A stretch of 64,000 nt of DNA from Acinetobacter variabilis. GTDB taxonomy: Bacteria; Pseudomonadota; Gammaproteobacteria; Pseudomonadales; Moraxellaceae. Made by a program: the position numbers and the translations under genes. The notes beneath the pieces were generated by a model that was not told the DNA's origin, made no database searches, and saw nothing but the letters and a program-made list of their open reading frames with translations. The stretch spans positions 1,688,077-1,752,076 of the forward strand of contig NZ_KB850113.1 of assembly GCF_000369625.1 (NCBI RefSeq), written 5' to 3'. Position 1 is the first letter of the stretch. Each line of letters begins with the position of its first letter. Below, one piece after another: positions 46,677-55,798 of this stretch.

Positions 46677-46711
46677 ATGCGTGATTATCACCAATAGAAT
46701 GTGCCCTTCCC

Positions 46712-47401
46712 ATGTCTGCATCCCGTTCTTTTGATCTAGCCAGATTGCAATTACGCCATCCTGATGCATTCTTTTGCAGCCTCAGCTATGGCCGTTATAA
46801 ATATTTGAACCAGACCACTGATCTCTATCTGTATTTACGTATTGGTATTCTGATCATGATCACAGGATTTTGTTGCCTGTGCTTTTCGCTGCCGTTTTAC
46901 CCTGACTTTGTGACTTCAAAATATCAGGCGCTTAGTGCAGGTACTATTGTAATGATCGGCATGCTCTATCCTTATATCTGGCGCGCCCAGTTTCAGGCGA
47001 AATACAGTTCTGTTCGCTATGCCAAGCGTTTGCAACTCTGCCTGTATATGCAAACCCTGATTGCGATTCTGTCATTTATAAATTATCAGTATTTTCACTC
47101 AGCATTTATTACCTTGCCTTGTTTGGCCCTGCTTGCTTTCAGTAGCCTCGTACCGGTTTTAGTTGAGCCCTGCTTTAGAGTTTCGACTCGCAGCACCCTA
47201 TTGGTACGTTTGCAGAAAATCCGTCAGCTGGCTTACTGGTCTTATCAGCAATCGCAAAGCAAAGAGCCGGAACCGGTGCCTTATCAAAAAGATTTAAAAC
47301 AGTATTATCTGGATTTGCATCATAGCTGCATGCTGGAAGAGCAGAAATTACTGGATGAAATTCATTATAAAAATTTAAAAGACGTATTTTCAGATTATTA
47401 A
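46712..47401 (+). CDS. Hypothetical membrane protein, downstream member of a related pair
   Basis: 229 residues with four hydrophobic segments (about 43-63, 75-93, 108-125, 130-150). The head RLQLRHPDAFFCSLSYGRYK and the tail LQKIRQLAYWSYQQSQ ... YYLDLHHSCMLEEQKLLDEIHYKNLKDVF mirror those of the 45634 gene. Overall identity by eye is low, so an old duplication. The head segment suggests a common cytoplasmic domain. Function unknown. Confidence 0.65.
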   Translation: MSASRSFDLARLQLRHPDAFFCSLSYGRYKYLNQTTDLYLYLRIGILIMITGFCCLCFSLPFYPDFVTSKYQALSAGTIVMIGMLYPYIWRAQFQAKYSSVRYAKRLQLCLYMQTLIAILSFINYQYFHSAFITLPCLALLAFSSLVPVLVEPCFRVSTRSTLLVRLQKIRQLAYWSYQQSQSKEPEPVPYQKDLKQYYLDLHHSCMLEEQKLLDEIHYKNLKDVFSDY

Positions 47402-47431
47402 AAAAAAGCCCTGTTTAACAGGGCTTTTTTT
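47401..47431. terminator. Bidirectional terminator
   Basis: AAAAAAAGCCCTG / CAGGGCTTTTTTT stem with a four-base loop. It starts at the stop codon of the plus-strand gene and ends in the stop of the convergent one. Confidence 0.85.
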
Positions 47432-47744
47432 ACCATTCGCGATTAACGACCAGTTCTTCCATTTCAATATCAAACAGACCCTGCTCTTGCACGACCATCA
47501 TCATGGCCTCGGCAATATAGTCTGCGGCAGTATCATCCAGAGAAGAGTCCAGATCTTCAAACTGTGGCTTCATGACATTGATGTCTGCCACAGTCTCATG
47601 GGCCAGCTGATATACATCCTGATCTGATAAACCGGATTTAGATACTTTTGAAGCAAAACGTTCGATGTGTTGCTTGATTTCTGCAACCAGAATATCGGGA
47701 TAATATTCATCATCGAACATGGGGAGAAGTAAATCTGCAAACAT
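47430..47744 (-). CDS. Hypothetical acidic protein, 104 residues
   Basis: Start set at the ATG at 47744 (MFADLLLPMFDDEYYPDIL); a TTG at 47768 in frame is less likely. Acidic, helical, soluble. Contains EIKQHIERFASKV and YQLAHETVADINVMKPQFEDLDSSLDD. I do not recognise a family. It is the gene downstream of folP on the same strand, 105 bp away, but with no evident relation. Confidence 0.6.
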   Translation of the reverse strand: MFADLLLPMFDDEYYPDILVAEIKQHIERFASKVSKSGLSDQDVYQLAHETVADINVMKPQFEDLDSSLDDTAADYIAEAMMMVVQEQGLFDIEMEELVVNREW

Positions 47745-47849
47745 TACAGGCACTCTAAAAGATGACAATCTAACTTAAGCGTGCCTGTATAGCACATTGC
47801 TGTTTAAAAGCCAAACAGCTTTTGCTCCTATATGTCTTTCAGCCCAGAT

Positions 47850-48701
47850 TTAGGCATTTTGCATAGCTTTCCAGATTTTGATGGCGTCTGCTGTTACCTT
47901 GACATCATGTGCTCGAACCATACAGGCACCTTGCTGAATGCTCAGCAAATGCGCCGCAGCCGAACCTACTGCACGTGCTTGTGGTTCTGCACCATTCAGA
48001 GCAGCACCAATAAAACGTTTGCGGGATAAAGCAGACAAAATCGGATAGCCCATTTCTGTCAATTTATAAAACTCTTGCAACAGCTTTAAATTTTGCTGGG
48101 CATTTTTTGCAAATCCAAAACCAGGATCAATCATGATATGTTCAGCTTTAACACCCACATCTAGAGCATCTTGAACCCGTTGTGACAGTTCCCGAATCAC
48201 ATCCTGAGTCACATCATCATACTGATCCAGATTATTCATCGTAGTCGGCTCACCACGCATATGCATGATGATCACCGGAATATTCAGTTCTGCTGCCGTC
48301 TCTAACGCTTGTGGACGAGTGAGCGCGCGTACATCATTCCAGATATGTGCACCCGCTTTCACGGCTGCTTTAATCACTTCTGGCTGTGAAGTATCAATCG
48401 AGATGATCACATCATGCTTGGCCAGTTCTTCAACTACAGGCACAACACGACGGATTTCTTCTTCAACTTCCACGACTGATGCACCTGGACGTGTAGATTC
48501 ACCACCCACATCAATTACGGTGGCACCATCAGCAATCATTTCCAGGGCTTTTACTACTGCCTGATCTTTCTGATTGTGCAGCCCCCCATCGCTAAAGGAA
48601 TCCGGAGTCACATTTAAAATTCCCATCACATGCGGCTGAGACAAATCCAGTTTCAAATGACCGAAAGTCCAGATCTGTGGTCGTAGTGGCTTCAGCTGCA
48701 T
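47850..48701 (-). CDS. folP: Dihydropteroate synthase
   Basis: Joins p-aminobenzoate to the pterin diphosphate in folate synthesis; the sulfonamide target. 283 residues in a TIM-barrel. Motifs: VMGILNVTPDSFSDGG (pterin loop), IDVGGESTRPGA (second loop), ISIDTSQPEVIKAA, IWNDVRALTRP, IDPGFGFAKN, LSALSRKRFIG and the C-terminal VRAHDVKVTADAIKI. No insertion in the loops known to matter for sulfonamide resistance is obvious. On the minus strand with the acetyltransferase gene 78 bp upstream. Confidence 0.96.
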   Translation of the reverse strand: MQLKPLRPQIWTFGHLKLDLSQPHVMGILNVTPDSFSDGGLHNQKDQAVVKALEMIADGATVIDVGGESTRPGASVVEVEEEIRRVVPVVEELAKHDVIISIDTSQPEVIKAAVKAGAHIWNDVRALTRPQALETAAELNIPVIIMHMRGEPTTMNNLDQYDDVTQDVIRELSQRVQDALDVGVKAEHIMIDPGFGFAKNAQQNLKLLQEFYKLTEMGYPILSALSRKRFIGAALNGAEPQARAVGSAAAHLLSIQQGACMVRAHDVKVTADAIKIWKAMQNA

Positions 48702-48779
48702 GGTTCAATCCTAGTTCACAATAACCCCGGTATTGTCTTATGGAAAGATCAATAAAGCAAAGCTCAATCTATTCAATAG

Positions 48780-49394
48780 CTAGATTTCAAAATAGTTCTT
48801 ATTGGAATATTGCATCAGCTTGGATTGCAGTAACGCTTTTACATCAACCCATTCGCTTTTTAAAATACTATAGATATAACTATCTCTGAGTGTCACGCCA
48901 TCTTTACGCAGCATATGACATCTAATGATGCCATCCTGTTTGGCACCCAGAGCTTCAATAGCTTTCTGACTTTTGAGATTCAGCTGATCAGTCCGAAAGC
49001 CTACCACTTGAGCATTCAGCTCTTCAAATGCATGCTGCAACAAAAGATATTTACAGACCCGGTTTACATAGGTTCGTTGATAAGGTTTGGCATACCAGGT
49101 AAAGCCAATTTCAACGCGTGGAATTTCCGGCTTGATATCATGAAAGCTGGTGGTGCCGATTGCTCGGTCTGAAGTTAAATCAATCACGGCAAAAGCCATT
49201 CTTGAACCCTGAGCTTGTTGATCTAAAGCTTGCTGCACATATTGTCTTAACTTGCTTAAATAAGGCACAGAATTATAAAGGTCATCACCCAAATCCCCTT
49301 CAGCACATGCCGCTTCTAAATCTGCAAAATGTTCCCAGCTCAGTGGCTCCAAACGTAGCTGATAAATACTGGATTCCATCACAGGTATATTCAT
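48780..49394 (-). CDS. RimJ/RimL-type GNAT acetyltransferase
   Basis: 204 residues. It belongs to the COG1670 branch: YQLRLEPLSWEHFADLEAAC at the start, FAVIDLTSDRAIGTTSFHDI, PRVEIGFTWYAKPYQRTYVNR, LLLQHAFEELNAQVVGFRTDQLNLKSQKAIEALGAK (key NxxS pattern NLKSQKAIEALG). Such enzymes acetylate ribosomal proteins, peptides or small amines; the acceptor is not deducible. It lies between ftsH (terminator in between) and folP. Confidence 0.87.
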   Translation of the reverse strand: MNIPVMESSIYQLRLEPLSWEHFADLEAACAEGDLGDDLYNSVPYLSKLRQYVQQALDQQAQGSRMAFAVIDLTSDRAIGTTSFHDIKPEIPRVEIGFTWYAKPYQRTYVNRVCKYLLLQHAFEELNAQVVGFRTDQLNLKSQKAIEALGAKQDGIIRCHMLRKDGVTLRDSYIYSILKSEWVDVKALLQSKLMQYSNKNYFEI

Positions 49395-49465
49395 TTTTAT
49401 TTTTACTCATTGATTTTTATGAATTGACTATAGCATTCAACTAGATATGACAAAACAATAGCCAT

Positions 49466-49490
49466 AAAAAAACCACCCGAAGGTGGTTTT
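49466..49490 (-). terminator. Terminator of ftsH
   Basis: AAAACCACC / GGTGGTTTT stem with a four-base loop and an A-run on the plus strand (T-run in the minus transcript), just past the ftsH stop. Confidence 0.82.
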
Positions 49491-49500
49491 AATTGTTAAC

Positions 49501-51405
49501 TTAGTTCGCTGGTAATGGCGGAGGAGTCATTGGACCATCAGTCGGTGTTACATCAATCACTGGATTGTCTGAAACATAAACTTTAGGTGGTTTTGGCTCA
49601 CGACCTTCCATAATGTCACGAATCTGTTCACGATCAATTGTTTCCCACTCAAGTAGCGCTTTCACCATGGCATGGGCAATATCTTTGTTATTTTCAAGGA
49701 TATCGCGTGCAACCTTGTATTGCTCATCAATGATACGACGAACTTCCGCATCTACCTGTTGTTGGGTTGCTTCAGAAATCGTACGGGTTCCAATGCTACC
49801 CATAAATGACTGTTGAGAGTCATCTTCATAGACCATGACACCTAACTTGTCCGACATACCATATTTGGTCACCATTGCACGTGCCATTTTAGTTGCACGT
49901 TCAAAGTCATTCGAAGCACCAGTCGACATCTGGTTAATGAAGACTTCCTCTGCGATACGACCACCGAACAGGATTGAAAGTTCATTCAACATTTTGTCTT
50001 TATAATGGCTAGTCTGGTCAAATTCAGGCAACTGCCAGGTAACACCCAATGCCCAGCCACGCGGCATGATGGTAACTTTATGCACAGGGTCTGTACCTGG
50101 AAGCATTTCTGCCACAATCGCATGACCTGCTTCATGGTAAGCCGTAGCACGACGTTCTTCTTCACGAAGTACCATCGATTTACGTTCAGGACCCATGTAC
50201 AGTTTGTCTTTCGCATCTTCAAAGTCATGCATATCGACTGTGTTCTTGTTACGACGGGCAGCAAATAATGCCGCTTCGTTTACAAGATTCGCCAACTGTG
50301 CACCTGAGAAGCCTGGCGTACCACGAGCAAGAACTTTGACATCTACACCAGTAGTAGAAGGAAGTTTCTTCAAGTGTACATTCAGGATTTGCTCACGACC
50401 TTTAATATCTGGCAGACCTACCATTACTTGACGATCGAAACGACCTGGACGAAGTAAGGCTTTATCCAGTACGTCAGCACGGTTAGTTGCAGCGATGACG
50501 ATAATGCCTTCATTGCCTTCGAAACCGTCCATCTCTACCAGCATCTGGTTCAAAGTCTGTTCACGTTCATCATGACCACCACCGGTACCTGAACCACGAT
50601 GACGACCGACTGCATCAATCTCATCAATGAAGATGATACATGGTGCATGGCGTTTTGCCTGTTCGAACATGTCACGTACACGAGATGCACCGACACCGAC
50701 AAACATTTCAACGAAGTCAGAACCTGAGATACTAAAGAATGGAACTTTTGCTTCACCTGCAATGGCTTTAGCCAGCAAGGTTTTACCTGTACCTGGAGGA
50801 CCCACCATCAGGACGCCTTTAGGAATAGTCGCACCCAAGCGTTTGAATTTTGCAGGATCTTTTAGGAAGTCAACAATTTCGACTACTTCCTGTTTTGCTT
50901 CATCACAACCCGCCACATCAGTAAATGTTACTTTGATCTGGTCTTCAGATAGCATTTTCGCTTTAGATTTACCAAAGCTCATTGGGCCATTCTTGCCGCC
51001 TGCACCGCCACCCATGTTGCGCATAAAGAACATGAATAACAAAATGATTAGAAGCACAGGGAAACTTGCAATCAGCAATTGCATGAGCAAGCCTTGACGT
51101 TGAGGCGCTTCACCTTCAACGACCACATTATTTTTAATCAGGCTTGGCATCAGTTCTGGGTCTTGAACTGCCGGGCGAATGCTTTCAAACTCTGAACTGT
51201 TTGATTTTTCACCGCGAATTCTTTCGCCATCAATTGTAACTTGTTTAATTTGGCCAGCATTGACCGCGGCAACAAACTCCGAATAGTTCATTGTAGTCGG
51301 TTGATTGCGGTCACTGACGTTGCTGAAGATTAACACCAGCACACCCAGTATCACGAGCCACAATACGGCATTCTTAAAAAGATCGCTCAAAGCTTTATTT
51401 CCCAT
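49501..51405 (-). CDS. ftsH: ATP-dependent zinc metalloprotease FtsH
   Basis: Membrane-anchored hexameric AAA+ protease that degrades SsrA-tagged, misfolded membrane and regulatory proteins. 634 residues. Two N-terminal membrane helices (about 11-27 and 104-125), Walker [14 protein letters not shown] near residue 195, Walker [13 protein letters not shown], the SRH region [21 protein letters not shown], and the zinc site HEAGH near residue 420. The C-terminus is Pro-rich. rlmE is just upstream on the same strand, the conserved rlmE-ftsH order. Confidence 0.97.
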   Translation of the reverse strand: MGNKALSDLFKNAVLWLVILGVLVLIFSNVSDRNQPTTMNYSEFVAAVNAGQIKQVTIDGERIRGEKSNSSEFESIRPAVQDPELMPSLIKNNVVVEGEAPQRQGLLMQLLIASFPVLLIILLFMFFMRNMGGGAGGKNGPMSFGKSKAKMLSEDQIKVTFTDVAGCDEAKQEVVEIVDFLKDPAKFKRLGATIPKGVLMVGPPGTGKTLLAKAIAGEAKVPFFSISGSDFVEMFVGVGASRVRDMFEQAKRHAPCIIFIDEIDAVGRHRGSGTGGGHDEREQTLNQMLVEMDGFEGNEGIIVIAATNRADVLDKALLRPGRFDRQVMVGLPDIKGREQILNVHLKKLPSTTGVDVKVLARGTPGFSGAQLANLVNEAALFAARRNKNTVDMHDFEDAKDKLYMGPERKSMVLREEERRATAYHEAGHAIVAEMLPGTDPVHKVTIMPRGWALGVTWQLPEFDQTSHYKDKMLNELSILFGGRIAEEVFINQMSTGASNDFERATKMARAMVTKYGMSDKLGVMVYEDDSQQSFMGSIGTRTISEATQQQVDAEVRRIIDEQYKVARDILENNKDIAHAMVKALLEWETIDREQIRDIMEGREPKPPKVYVSDNPVIDVTPTDGPMTPPPLPAN

Positions 51406-51523
51406 TCCAATCTAATTTGATCATGCCCTCGAAGGGTGACCTTAATCAATAAGCTGCAAATCAATTTGCAATAATGTAAAAACCTACAAAATGCACAATT
51501 TTTAACGTGTTGGCAAGTAAACT

Positions 51524-52174
51524 TTATTTCAAAGCCTTCTTGCGTCCCTGTCCGACCAGAAACACTTCTTTCGAACGGGCACGTGATGCAGCAGGTTTAA
51601 TCGTCTTCAATACATCAAAACTGTTGACGACTTCTTTACGAAATTCATCAAAACCTGAACCCTGGAATACTTTCACTACAAACTGTCCTTTGGGACCGAG
51701 TACCTTGTTGGCAAAATCCAGAGCAAGTTCACATAAATAAATTTGACGAGGTTGATCTACAGCTCTATTACCTGATGTATTGGGGGCCATATCTGAAATT
51801 ACAACGTCTACTGTGCGTCCGTTTAAAATATTTAACAATTTATCGAATACTTCTTGTTCACGGAAATCGCCCTGCAAGAAAGTCACATCAGGTAGCGCAT
51901 CCATTTCTAAGATGTCTGATGCAATCACCAGACCTTTATCACCGACCAGTTTTCCGGCAATCTGGGACCAGCTTCCTGGGGCAGCACCCAAGTCCACTAC
52001 AGTCATGCCGGGTTTGATAATGCCGTATTTTTCCTGAATTTCTAGCAACTTGTACGCAGCACGGGCACGATAACCTTCTTTTTGTGCTTTTTTCACATAA
52101 AAGTCATCAAGATGCTCTCTCATCCACGCACGACTACTTTTAGATAACTTTTGGTTGGTAATGCGTGTTGCCAT
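51524..52174 (-). CDS. rlmE: 23S rRNA 2'-O-methyltransferase RlmE (FtsJ/RrmJ)
   Basis: Methylates U2552 in the A-loop of 23S rRNA, using SAM. 216 residues with the FtsJ fold: [17 protein letters not shown] (catalytic Lys), SAM motif [24 protein letters not shown] (catalytic Asp), and [14 protein letters not shown] (second Lys). Precedes ftsH, as in many gammaproteobacteria, where both respond to heat shock. It is divergent from yhbY, another ribosome-assembly gene. Confidence 0.96.
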   Translation of the reverse strand: MATRITNQKLSKSSRAWMREHLDDFYVKKAQKEGYRARAAYKLLEIQEKYGIIKPGMTVVDLGAAPGSWSQIAGKLVGDKGLVIASDILEMDALPDVTFLQGDFREQEVFDKLLNILNGRTVDVVISDMAPNTSGNRAVDQPRQIYLCELALDFANKVLGPKGQFVVKVFQGSGFDEFRKEVVNSFDVLKTIKPAASRARSKEVFLVGQGRKKALK

Positions 52175-52370
52175 AACTCTCTAAATAAAAAAAACTTCTA
52201 ATGATTCATTGTACGGGAAAAACACATTTTTTGCAGTATACATGTGTATCTAAATCTGAGTATTCCGGTATAATTTGCGATTATTTACAAGTGATTATTT
52301 CCTGAGAATTTACAGCGTTTATTTTTCGCTTTTGCTATACTAAGCCGTTTTAAAAATCAGGTTATCTCTC

Positions 52371-52694
52371 ATGGCGTCTTTATCTATTCAGGAACGTAAG
52401 CGTTTACGTCAAATTGGACATGCATTAAACCCGGTTGTAATGCTTGGTGACAAAGGCTTAACTGAATCTGTAGTTGAAGAGCTAAATCGTGCCCTTAATG
52501 ATCACGAACTCATTAAAGTAAAAGTGGTGGCTGAAGACCGTGAAGCACGTGCAGCACTCATTGCTGAACTTTCAGAAACTACAGGTGCTGAAGTGGTACA
52601 AACTATTGGTAAAATTGCGCTGCTTTACAAGAAAGCACCAAAGCAAAACCAGAAGTTATCCAATCTTGTCCGTTTTGCCCATCTTTCTAACTAA
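52371..52694 (+). CDS. yhbY: Ribosome assembly RNA-binding protein YhbY (CRM domain)
   Basis: 107 residues, a single CRS1-YhbY (CRM) domain. Begins ERKRLRQIGHALNPVVMLGDKGLTE with the GxxG-type loop, then EELNRALNDHELIKVKV, and TGAEVVQTIGKIALLYK. E. coli YhbY binds pre-50S particles. Start codon ATG at 52371. Faces rlmE across about 200 bp; this pairing is common in Proteobacteria. Confidence 0.93.
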   Translation: MASLSIQERKRLRQIGHALNPVVMLGDKGLTESVVEELNRALNDHELIKVKVVAEDREARAALIAELSETTGAEVVQTIGKIALLYKKAPKQNQKLSNLVRFAHLSN

Positions 52695-52705
52695 GTACAG
52701 GATTT

Positions 52706-53245
52706 ATGGCCAGTTACGAACTCAGCGCATTTGATCGCCGTTTTCAGGCAATCTCATTGGTCGGTGCCATCGAACAGCAAAATCCATGCAGCTTGAATGT
52801 CGGATTTTGGTTGCGCGATCCCAACCAGTACGTGCTGTGGCCAGAAATGGTTACTGCATATCCCCGTCGTAATTTTTTGTGGGAACAGACCTGCTTTGAA
52901 ATCTTTATCGGGGTTCAGGGTGAAGATTATTATCGTGAAATCAATCTCTCTCCTTCTCAGGCTTGGCAAGCCTATCAGTTTGAGGAATATCGCTATCCGG
53001 AAGATATGCCGCCACCTGCTGCATACGATATCGAACTGGATCAGCTTAAACGCACCCATTATGGTCTGAATGTCAGTCTGGATCTGACCGAGTTTATGGT
53101 TGAACATAAACTTAAATGGGCAGACCTGTTTATTGGTCTGACAGCAGTATTAAAAACCTCACAAGGTGATCAATACTTTGCGATGCAGCACAGCAGTCCA
53201 GAAGCAGACTTTCACAATAAATGGGATTGGCTGCATGTCTTTTAA
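52706..53245 (+). CDS. DOMON-like domain protein
   Basis: 179 residues. The middle matches the DOMON-like (MurB-associated) pattern: LWEQTCFEIFIGVQGEDYY, EINLSPSQAWQAYQFEEYR. Such domains fold as beta sandwiches that may bind sugar or haem. No signal peptide, so a cytoplasmic place is probable. It starts 11 bp after yhbY and must be cotranscribed with it. The role in that setting is unknown. Confidence 0.78.
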   Translation: MASYELSAFDRRFQAISLVGAIEQQNPCSLNVGFWLRDPNQYVLWPEMVTAYPRRNFLWEQTCFEIFIGVQGEDYYREINLSPSQAWQAYQFEEYRYPEDMPPPAAYDIELDQLKRTHYGLNVSLDLTEFMVEHKLKWADLFIGLTAVLKTSQGDQYFAMQHSSPEADFHNKWDWLHVF

Positions 53246-53282
53246 TGCAGATTAAAAGCATTTGCTGGATAACAAAGATATT

Positions 53283-53315
53283 AAAAAACGTGAGCATTAA
53301 AGTCTCACGTTTTTT
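53283..53315 (+). terminator. Terminator of the yhbY unit
   Basis: AAAAAACGTGAG / CTCACGTTTTTT stem with a nine-base loop. Confidence 0.85.
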
Positions 53316-53519
53316 ATGGGCTTTTTCGGCTCATCCGCTCAAAGTTCGCTGTTATAGCTTGAAGAAAATATTCGCCTATATTTTCTCTACGCGATTCAGG
53401 TCAATATTAAATTGAAATAACTAGCCTGCACTCAACACTTAGGACTGACTACTTTAATAATAATTTAACCGTTATTTAAGCTGATAAACTTAGGATTAGT
53501 TTTAATTGTTTTCGATAGT

Positions 53520-53744
53520 TTAGTGATGTAAGCGGTAATTGTCCTGCACTGATTTTACCGCGGCATAAAAAATTACAGTTAACGTGAAGATGATCAGGAT
53601 AATCGTTCCAAAAGCTAGTCCAAAGAATCCCAGACATAACATCATCACACCGAGATAAAGTGCACGCATCAACCAACTTTCCAGATTAAGCATCATAATC
53701 AGCGTCAGTAAACAAAGTACACCTGCAAAATAATGCTGCTGCAT
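53520..53744 (-). CDS. Small membrane protein, 74 residues
   Basis: Two to three hydrophobic stretches (HYFAGVLCLLTLIMML; YLGVMMLCLGFFGLAFG; IILIIFTLTVIFYAAV). An ATG at 53744 is preceded by a strong AAGGGGGTC ribosome binding site on the minus strand. I do not recognise a family. Probably real, given the ribosome binding site and amphipathic plan, but unnamed. Confidence 0.55.
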   Translation of the reverse strand: MQQHYFAGVLCLLTLIMMLNLESWLMRALYLGVMMLCLGFFGLAFGTIILIIFTLTVIFYAAVKSVQDNYRLHH

Positions 53745-53793
53745 CGTGACCCCCTTTCATTATTATTGTGAGTCCGTTTTGCCTCAAAAAGAC

Positions 53794-53820
53794 AAAGGAG
53801 AACGTATCCAGTTCTCCTTT
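53794..53820 (-). terminator. Terminator of the coiled-coil protein gene
   Basis: AAAGGAGAAC / GTTCTCCTTT stem, seven-base loop, with T-rich sequence following on the minus strand. Confidence 0.65.
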
Positions 53821-53846
53821 CATGCAATTTAAGTCAGCGTCTTCCC

Positions 53847-54335
53847 TTAACTCTTCAGCTCAGGGCTTTTTTCTGAACTTTCAGCTTTTACCATGGGTTT
53901 GACCTTTTTCAGAACTTCAATGGTACTGTCTTTTGAGCGCTTGAATGTACCAGTCAGATGCTCTTTATGTTTGGTCGAGATCTGGCTGACATCTTCTTTC
54001 AGTTCCTTACCCATATTGGATAAGTCTTCAATGACTGCAGTAAATTCGGTTTTGATAAAGCTGGTTAATTCAGTCAGTTCTTTTTGCGAACCAAATAACT
54101 GCTCTTTCAAAGTATCGATCCGTTGCAACAGATCCTGTTTCAACTGACGTAACTGCTCCTGCACAGTATCACCCAGCTGTTTCGCTTCGAGTTCAAGTTT
54201 CTCTTTGCTTTCTTCGATGGTTTCCACCACCTGTTCTTTGGCTTCAGCTGCTACTTTTTCAAGCTGTTCAGTCGTTTCTGAAACCACGGTATTGATCTTT
54301 TTCTTGGATTGGGAAGATTTCGCTGCTGTAGTCAT
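53847..54335 (-). CDS. Lysine/glutamate-rich coiled-coil protein (phasin- or apolipoprotein-like)
   Basis: 162 residues from the ATG at 54335 (MTTAAKSSQSKKK); a start at 54368 in frame is possible. Almost the whole protein is one amphipathic helix: KVAAEAKEQVVETIEESKEKLELEAKQLG, key part KEQVVETIEESKEKL, then RQLKQDLLQRIDTLKEQLF, and FIKTEFTAVIEDLSNMGKEL. The ends are Lys/Ser-rich. This composition is seen in phasins and in small envelope or DNA-associated proteins. No PHA synthase gene is in the window, so the role is open. Confidence 0.65.
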   Translation of the reverse strand: MTTAAKSSQSKKKINTVVSETTEQLEKVAAEAKEQVVETIEESKEKLELEAKQLGDTVQEQLRQLKQDLLQRIDTLKEQLFGSQKELTELTSFIKTEFTAVIEDLSNMGKELKEDVSQISTKHKEHLTGTFKRSKDSTIEVLKKVKPMVKAESSEKSPELKS

Positions 54336-54507
54336 GTGTCTTATTCCTATAGTTATATTACGACTCATCCATATTAGTAGTTTTGATAAAAATTAAGATT
54401 TGATTTGTTAGACAATTCTTAATTGCTTACATTTTTTTACGTTGTTCGTAAAACAGACTTTCAAGCAAAAAGCAAGCCATTTATCTCATACTTTTGCTGT
54501 AAAGCTA

Positions 54508-54537
54508 TTGGACTTAGGGGGTGGTTCTGCGTATAAT
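54508..54537 (+). promoter_or_regulatory. Promoter of carAB
   Basis: TTGGAC at 54508-54513, 18-bp spacer and a perfect TATAAT at 54532-54537. Transcription would start near 54544, which leaves a leader of about 100 nt. Confidence 0.75.
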
Positions 54538-54553
54538 GCCGTGTTAAGTTCAA

Positions 54554-54619
54554 GCGAGCAGACATAGGAGGGTAGGTTTAAAAATTAACCTTCCTTTTTT
54601 TTCGTCTACTCGCTTTTTT
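54554..54619 (+). promoter_or_regulatory. Structured carA leader with two nested terminator-like hairpins
   Basis: Inner hairpin: GGAGGGTAGGTTTA (54567-54580) with TTAACCTTCC (54585-54594), one mismatch, followed by eight T (54595-54602). Outer hairpin: GCGAGCAGAC (54554-54563) with GTCTACTCGC (54604-54613), nine of ten paired, followed by six T (54614-54619). Both sit between the promoter and the carA start. It looks like a transcription attenuator; the signal is not evident and no leader peptide is convincing. Confidence 0.7.
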
Positions 54620-54645
54620 ACAGCCTAAATTTCAGGAGCTTTGGT

Positions 54646-55785
54646 TTGAGCACCCCAGCAATTTTAGCCCTTGCCGACGGAACTATCTTTAAAGGTACTT
54701 CAATTGGCGCATCGGGTTGTACGACTGGTGAAGTCGTTTTCAACACTGCCATGACTGGCTATCAAGAAATTTTGACTGATCCTAGTTATGCACAGCAGCT
54801 TGTAACGCTAACTTACCCACATATCGGTAACACAGGTTGCAACGAAGAAGACGCTGAATCAGGTCGTATTCATAAAGTATGGGCAAACGGTTTAATTATC
54901 CGTGACCTTCCTTTACTACATAGTAACTTCCGTGCGAATCAATCACTCGGTGATTATTTAAAACAGCACAATGTAGTTGCCATTGCTGACATCGACACGC
55001 GACGATTAACTCGAATTTTGCGTGATAAAGGTGCACAAAACGGTTGTATCCTTGCGGGTGAAAACATCACTGAAGAAGAAGCAGTCGAAAAAGCACGTGC
55101 ATTCGGTGGTTTAAGTGGTTTAGACCTTGCGAAAGAATGCTGTGATCCGACCGGTTTCGAATGGACTGAAGGCTCATGGGCACTTGGCAAAGGCTTTACT
55201 CAACCTGAACTTAAATTCCATGTGGTTGCATACGACTACGGTGTCAAAACCAACATCTTGCGTATGCTCGCAGACCGCGGCTGTAAATTGACTGTGGTGC
55301 CTGCACAAACTCCTGCTGAAAAAGTACTTGCGTTAAATCCAGATGGCGTATTCCTGTCAAATGGTCCTGGCGATCCAGCTGCATGTGACTACGCAATTGA
55401 AGCTGTAAAAACAATTGTTGAAACAACTGAAATTCCAGTATTTGGTATCTGCTTAGGTCACCAGATTCTTGCTCTTGCATCGGGTGCTAAAACGGTAAAA
55501 ATGCCGCACGGTCACCATGGCGCTAACCATCCTGTACAGAACATCGAAACTGGTACAGTGATGATTACTTCTCAAAACCACGGCTTCGCAGTGGATGAAA
55601 GCACCCTGCCTGCGGTATTGCGTGTGACTCATCGCTCACTGTTTGATGGTACAAACCAAGGTATCCATCGTACAGACAAACCTGCGTTCAGCTTCCAGGG
55701 TCACCCTGAAGCAAGCCCTGGTCCACATGACTGCGCACCATTGTTCGATCATTTCATCGAACTTATCGAAGCATCTAAGAAGTAA
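54646..55785 (+). CDS. carA: Carbamoyl phosphate synthetase, small (glutaminase) subunit
   Basis: Supplies ammonia from glutamine to CarB for carbamoyl phosphate, used for pyrimidines and arginine. 379 residues from a TTG start with AGGAG seven bases upstream. N-terminal CarA domain ([38 protein letters not shown]) and a class I amidotransferase domain with the nucleophile in FGICLGHQ and the His/Glu dyad in [12 protein letters not shown]. Separated from carB by 13 bp. Confidence 0.97.
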   Translation: MSTPAILALADGTIFKGTSIGASGCTTGEVVFNTAMTGYQEILTDPSYAQQLVTLTYPHIGNTGCNEEDAESGRIHKVWANGLIIRDLPLLHSNFRANQSLGDYLKQHNVVAIADIDTRRLTRILRDKGAQNGCILAGENITEEEAVEKARAFGGLSGLDLAKECCDPTGFEWTEGSWALGKGFTQPELKFHVVAYDYGVKTNILRMLADRGCKLTVVPAQTPAEKVLALNPDGVFLSNGPGDPAACDYAIEAVKTIVETTEIPVFGICLGHQILALASGAKTVKMPHGHHGANHPVQNIETGTVMITSQNHGFAVDESTLPAVLRVTHRSLFDGTNQGIHRTDKPAFSFQGHPEASPGPHDCAPLFDHFIELIEASKK

Positions 55786-55798
55786 TTAAGGAAGCATC

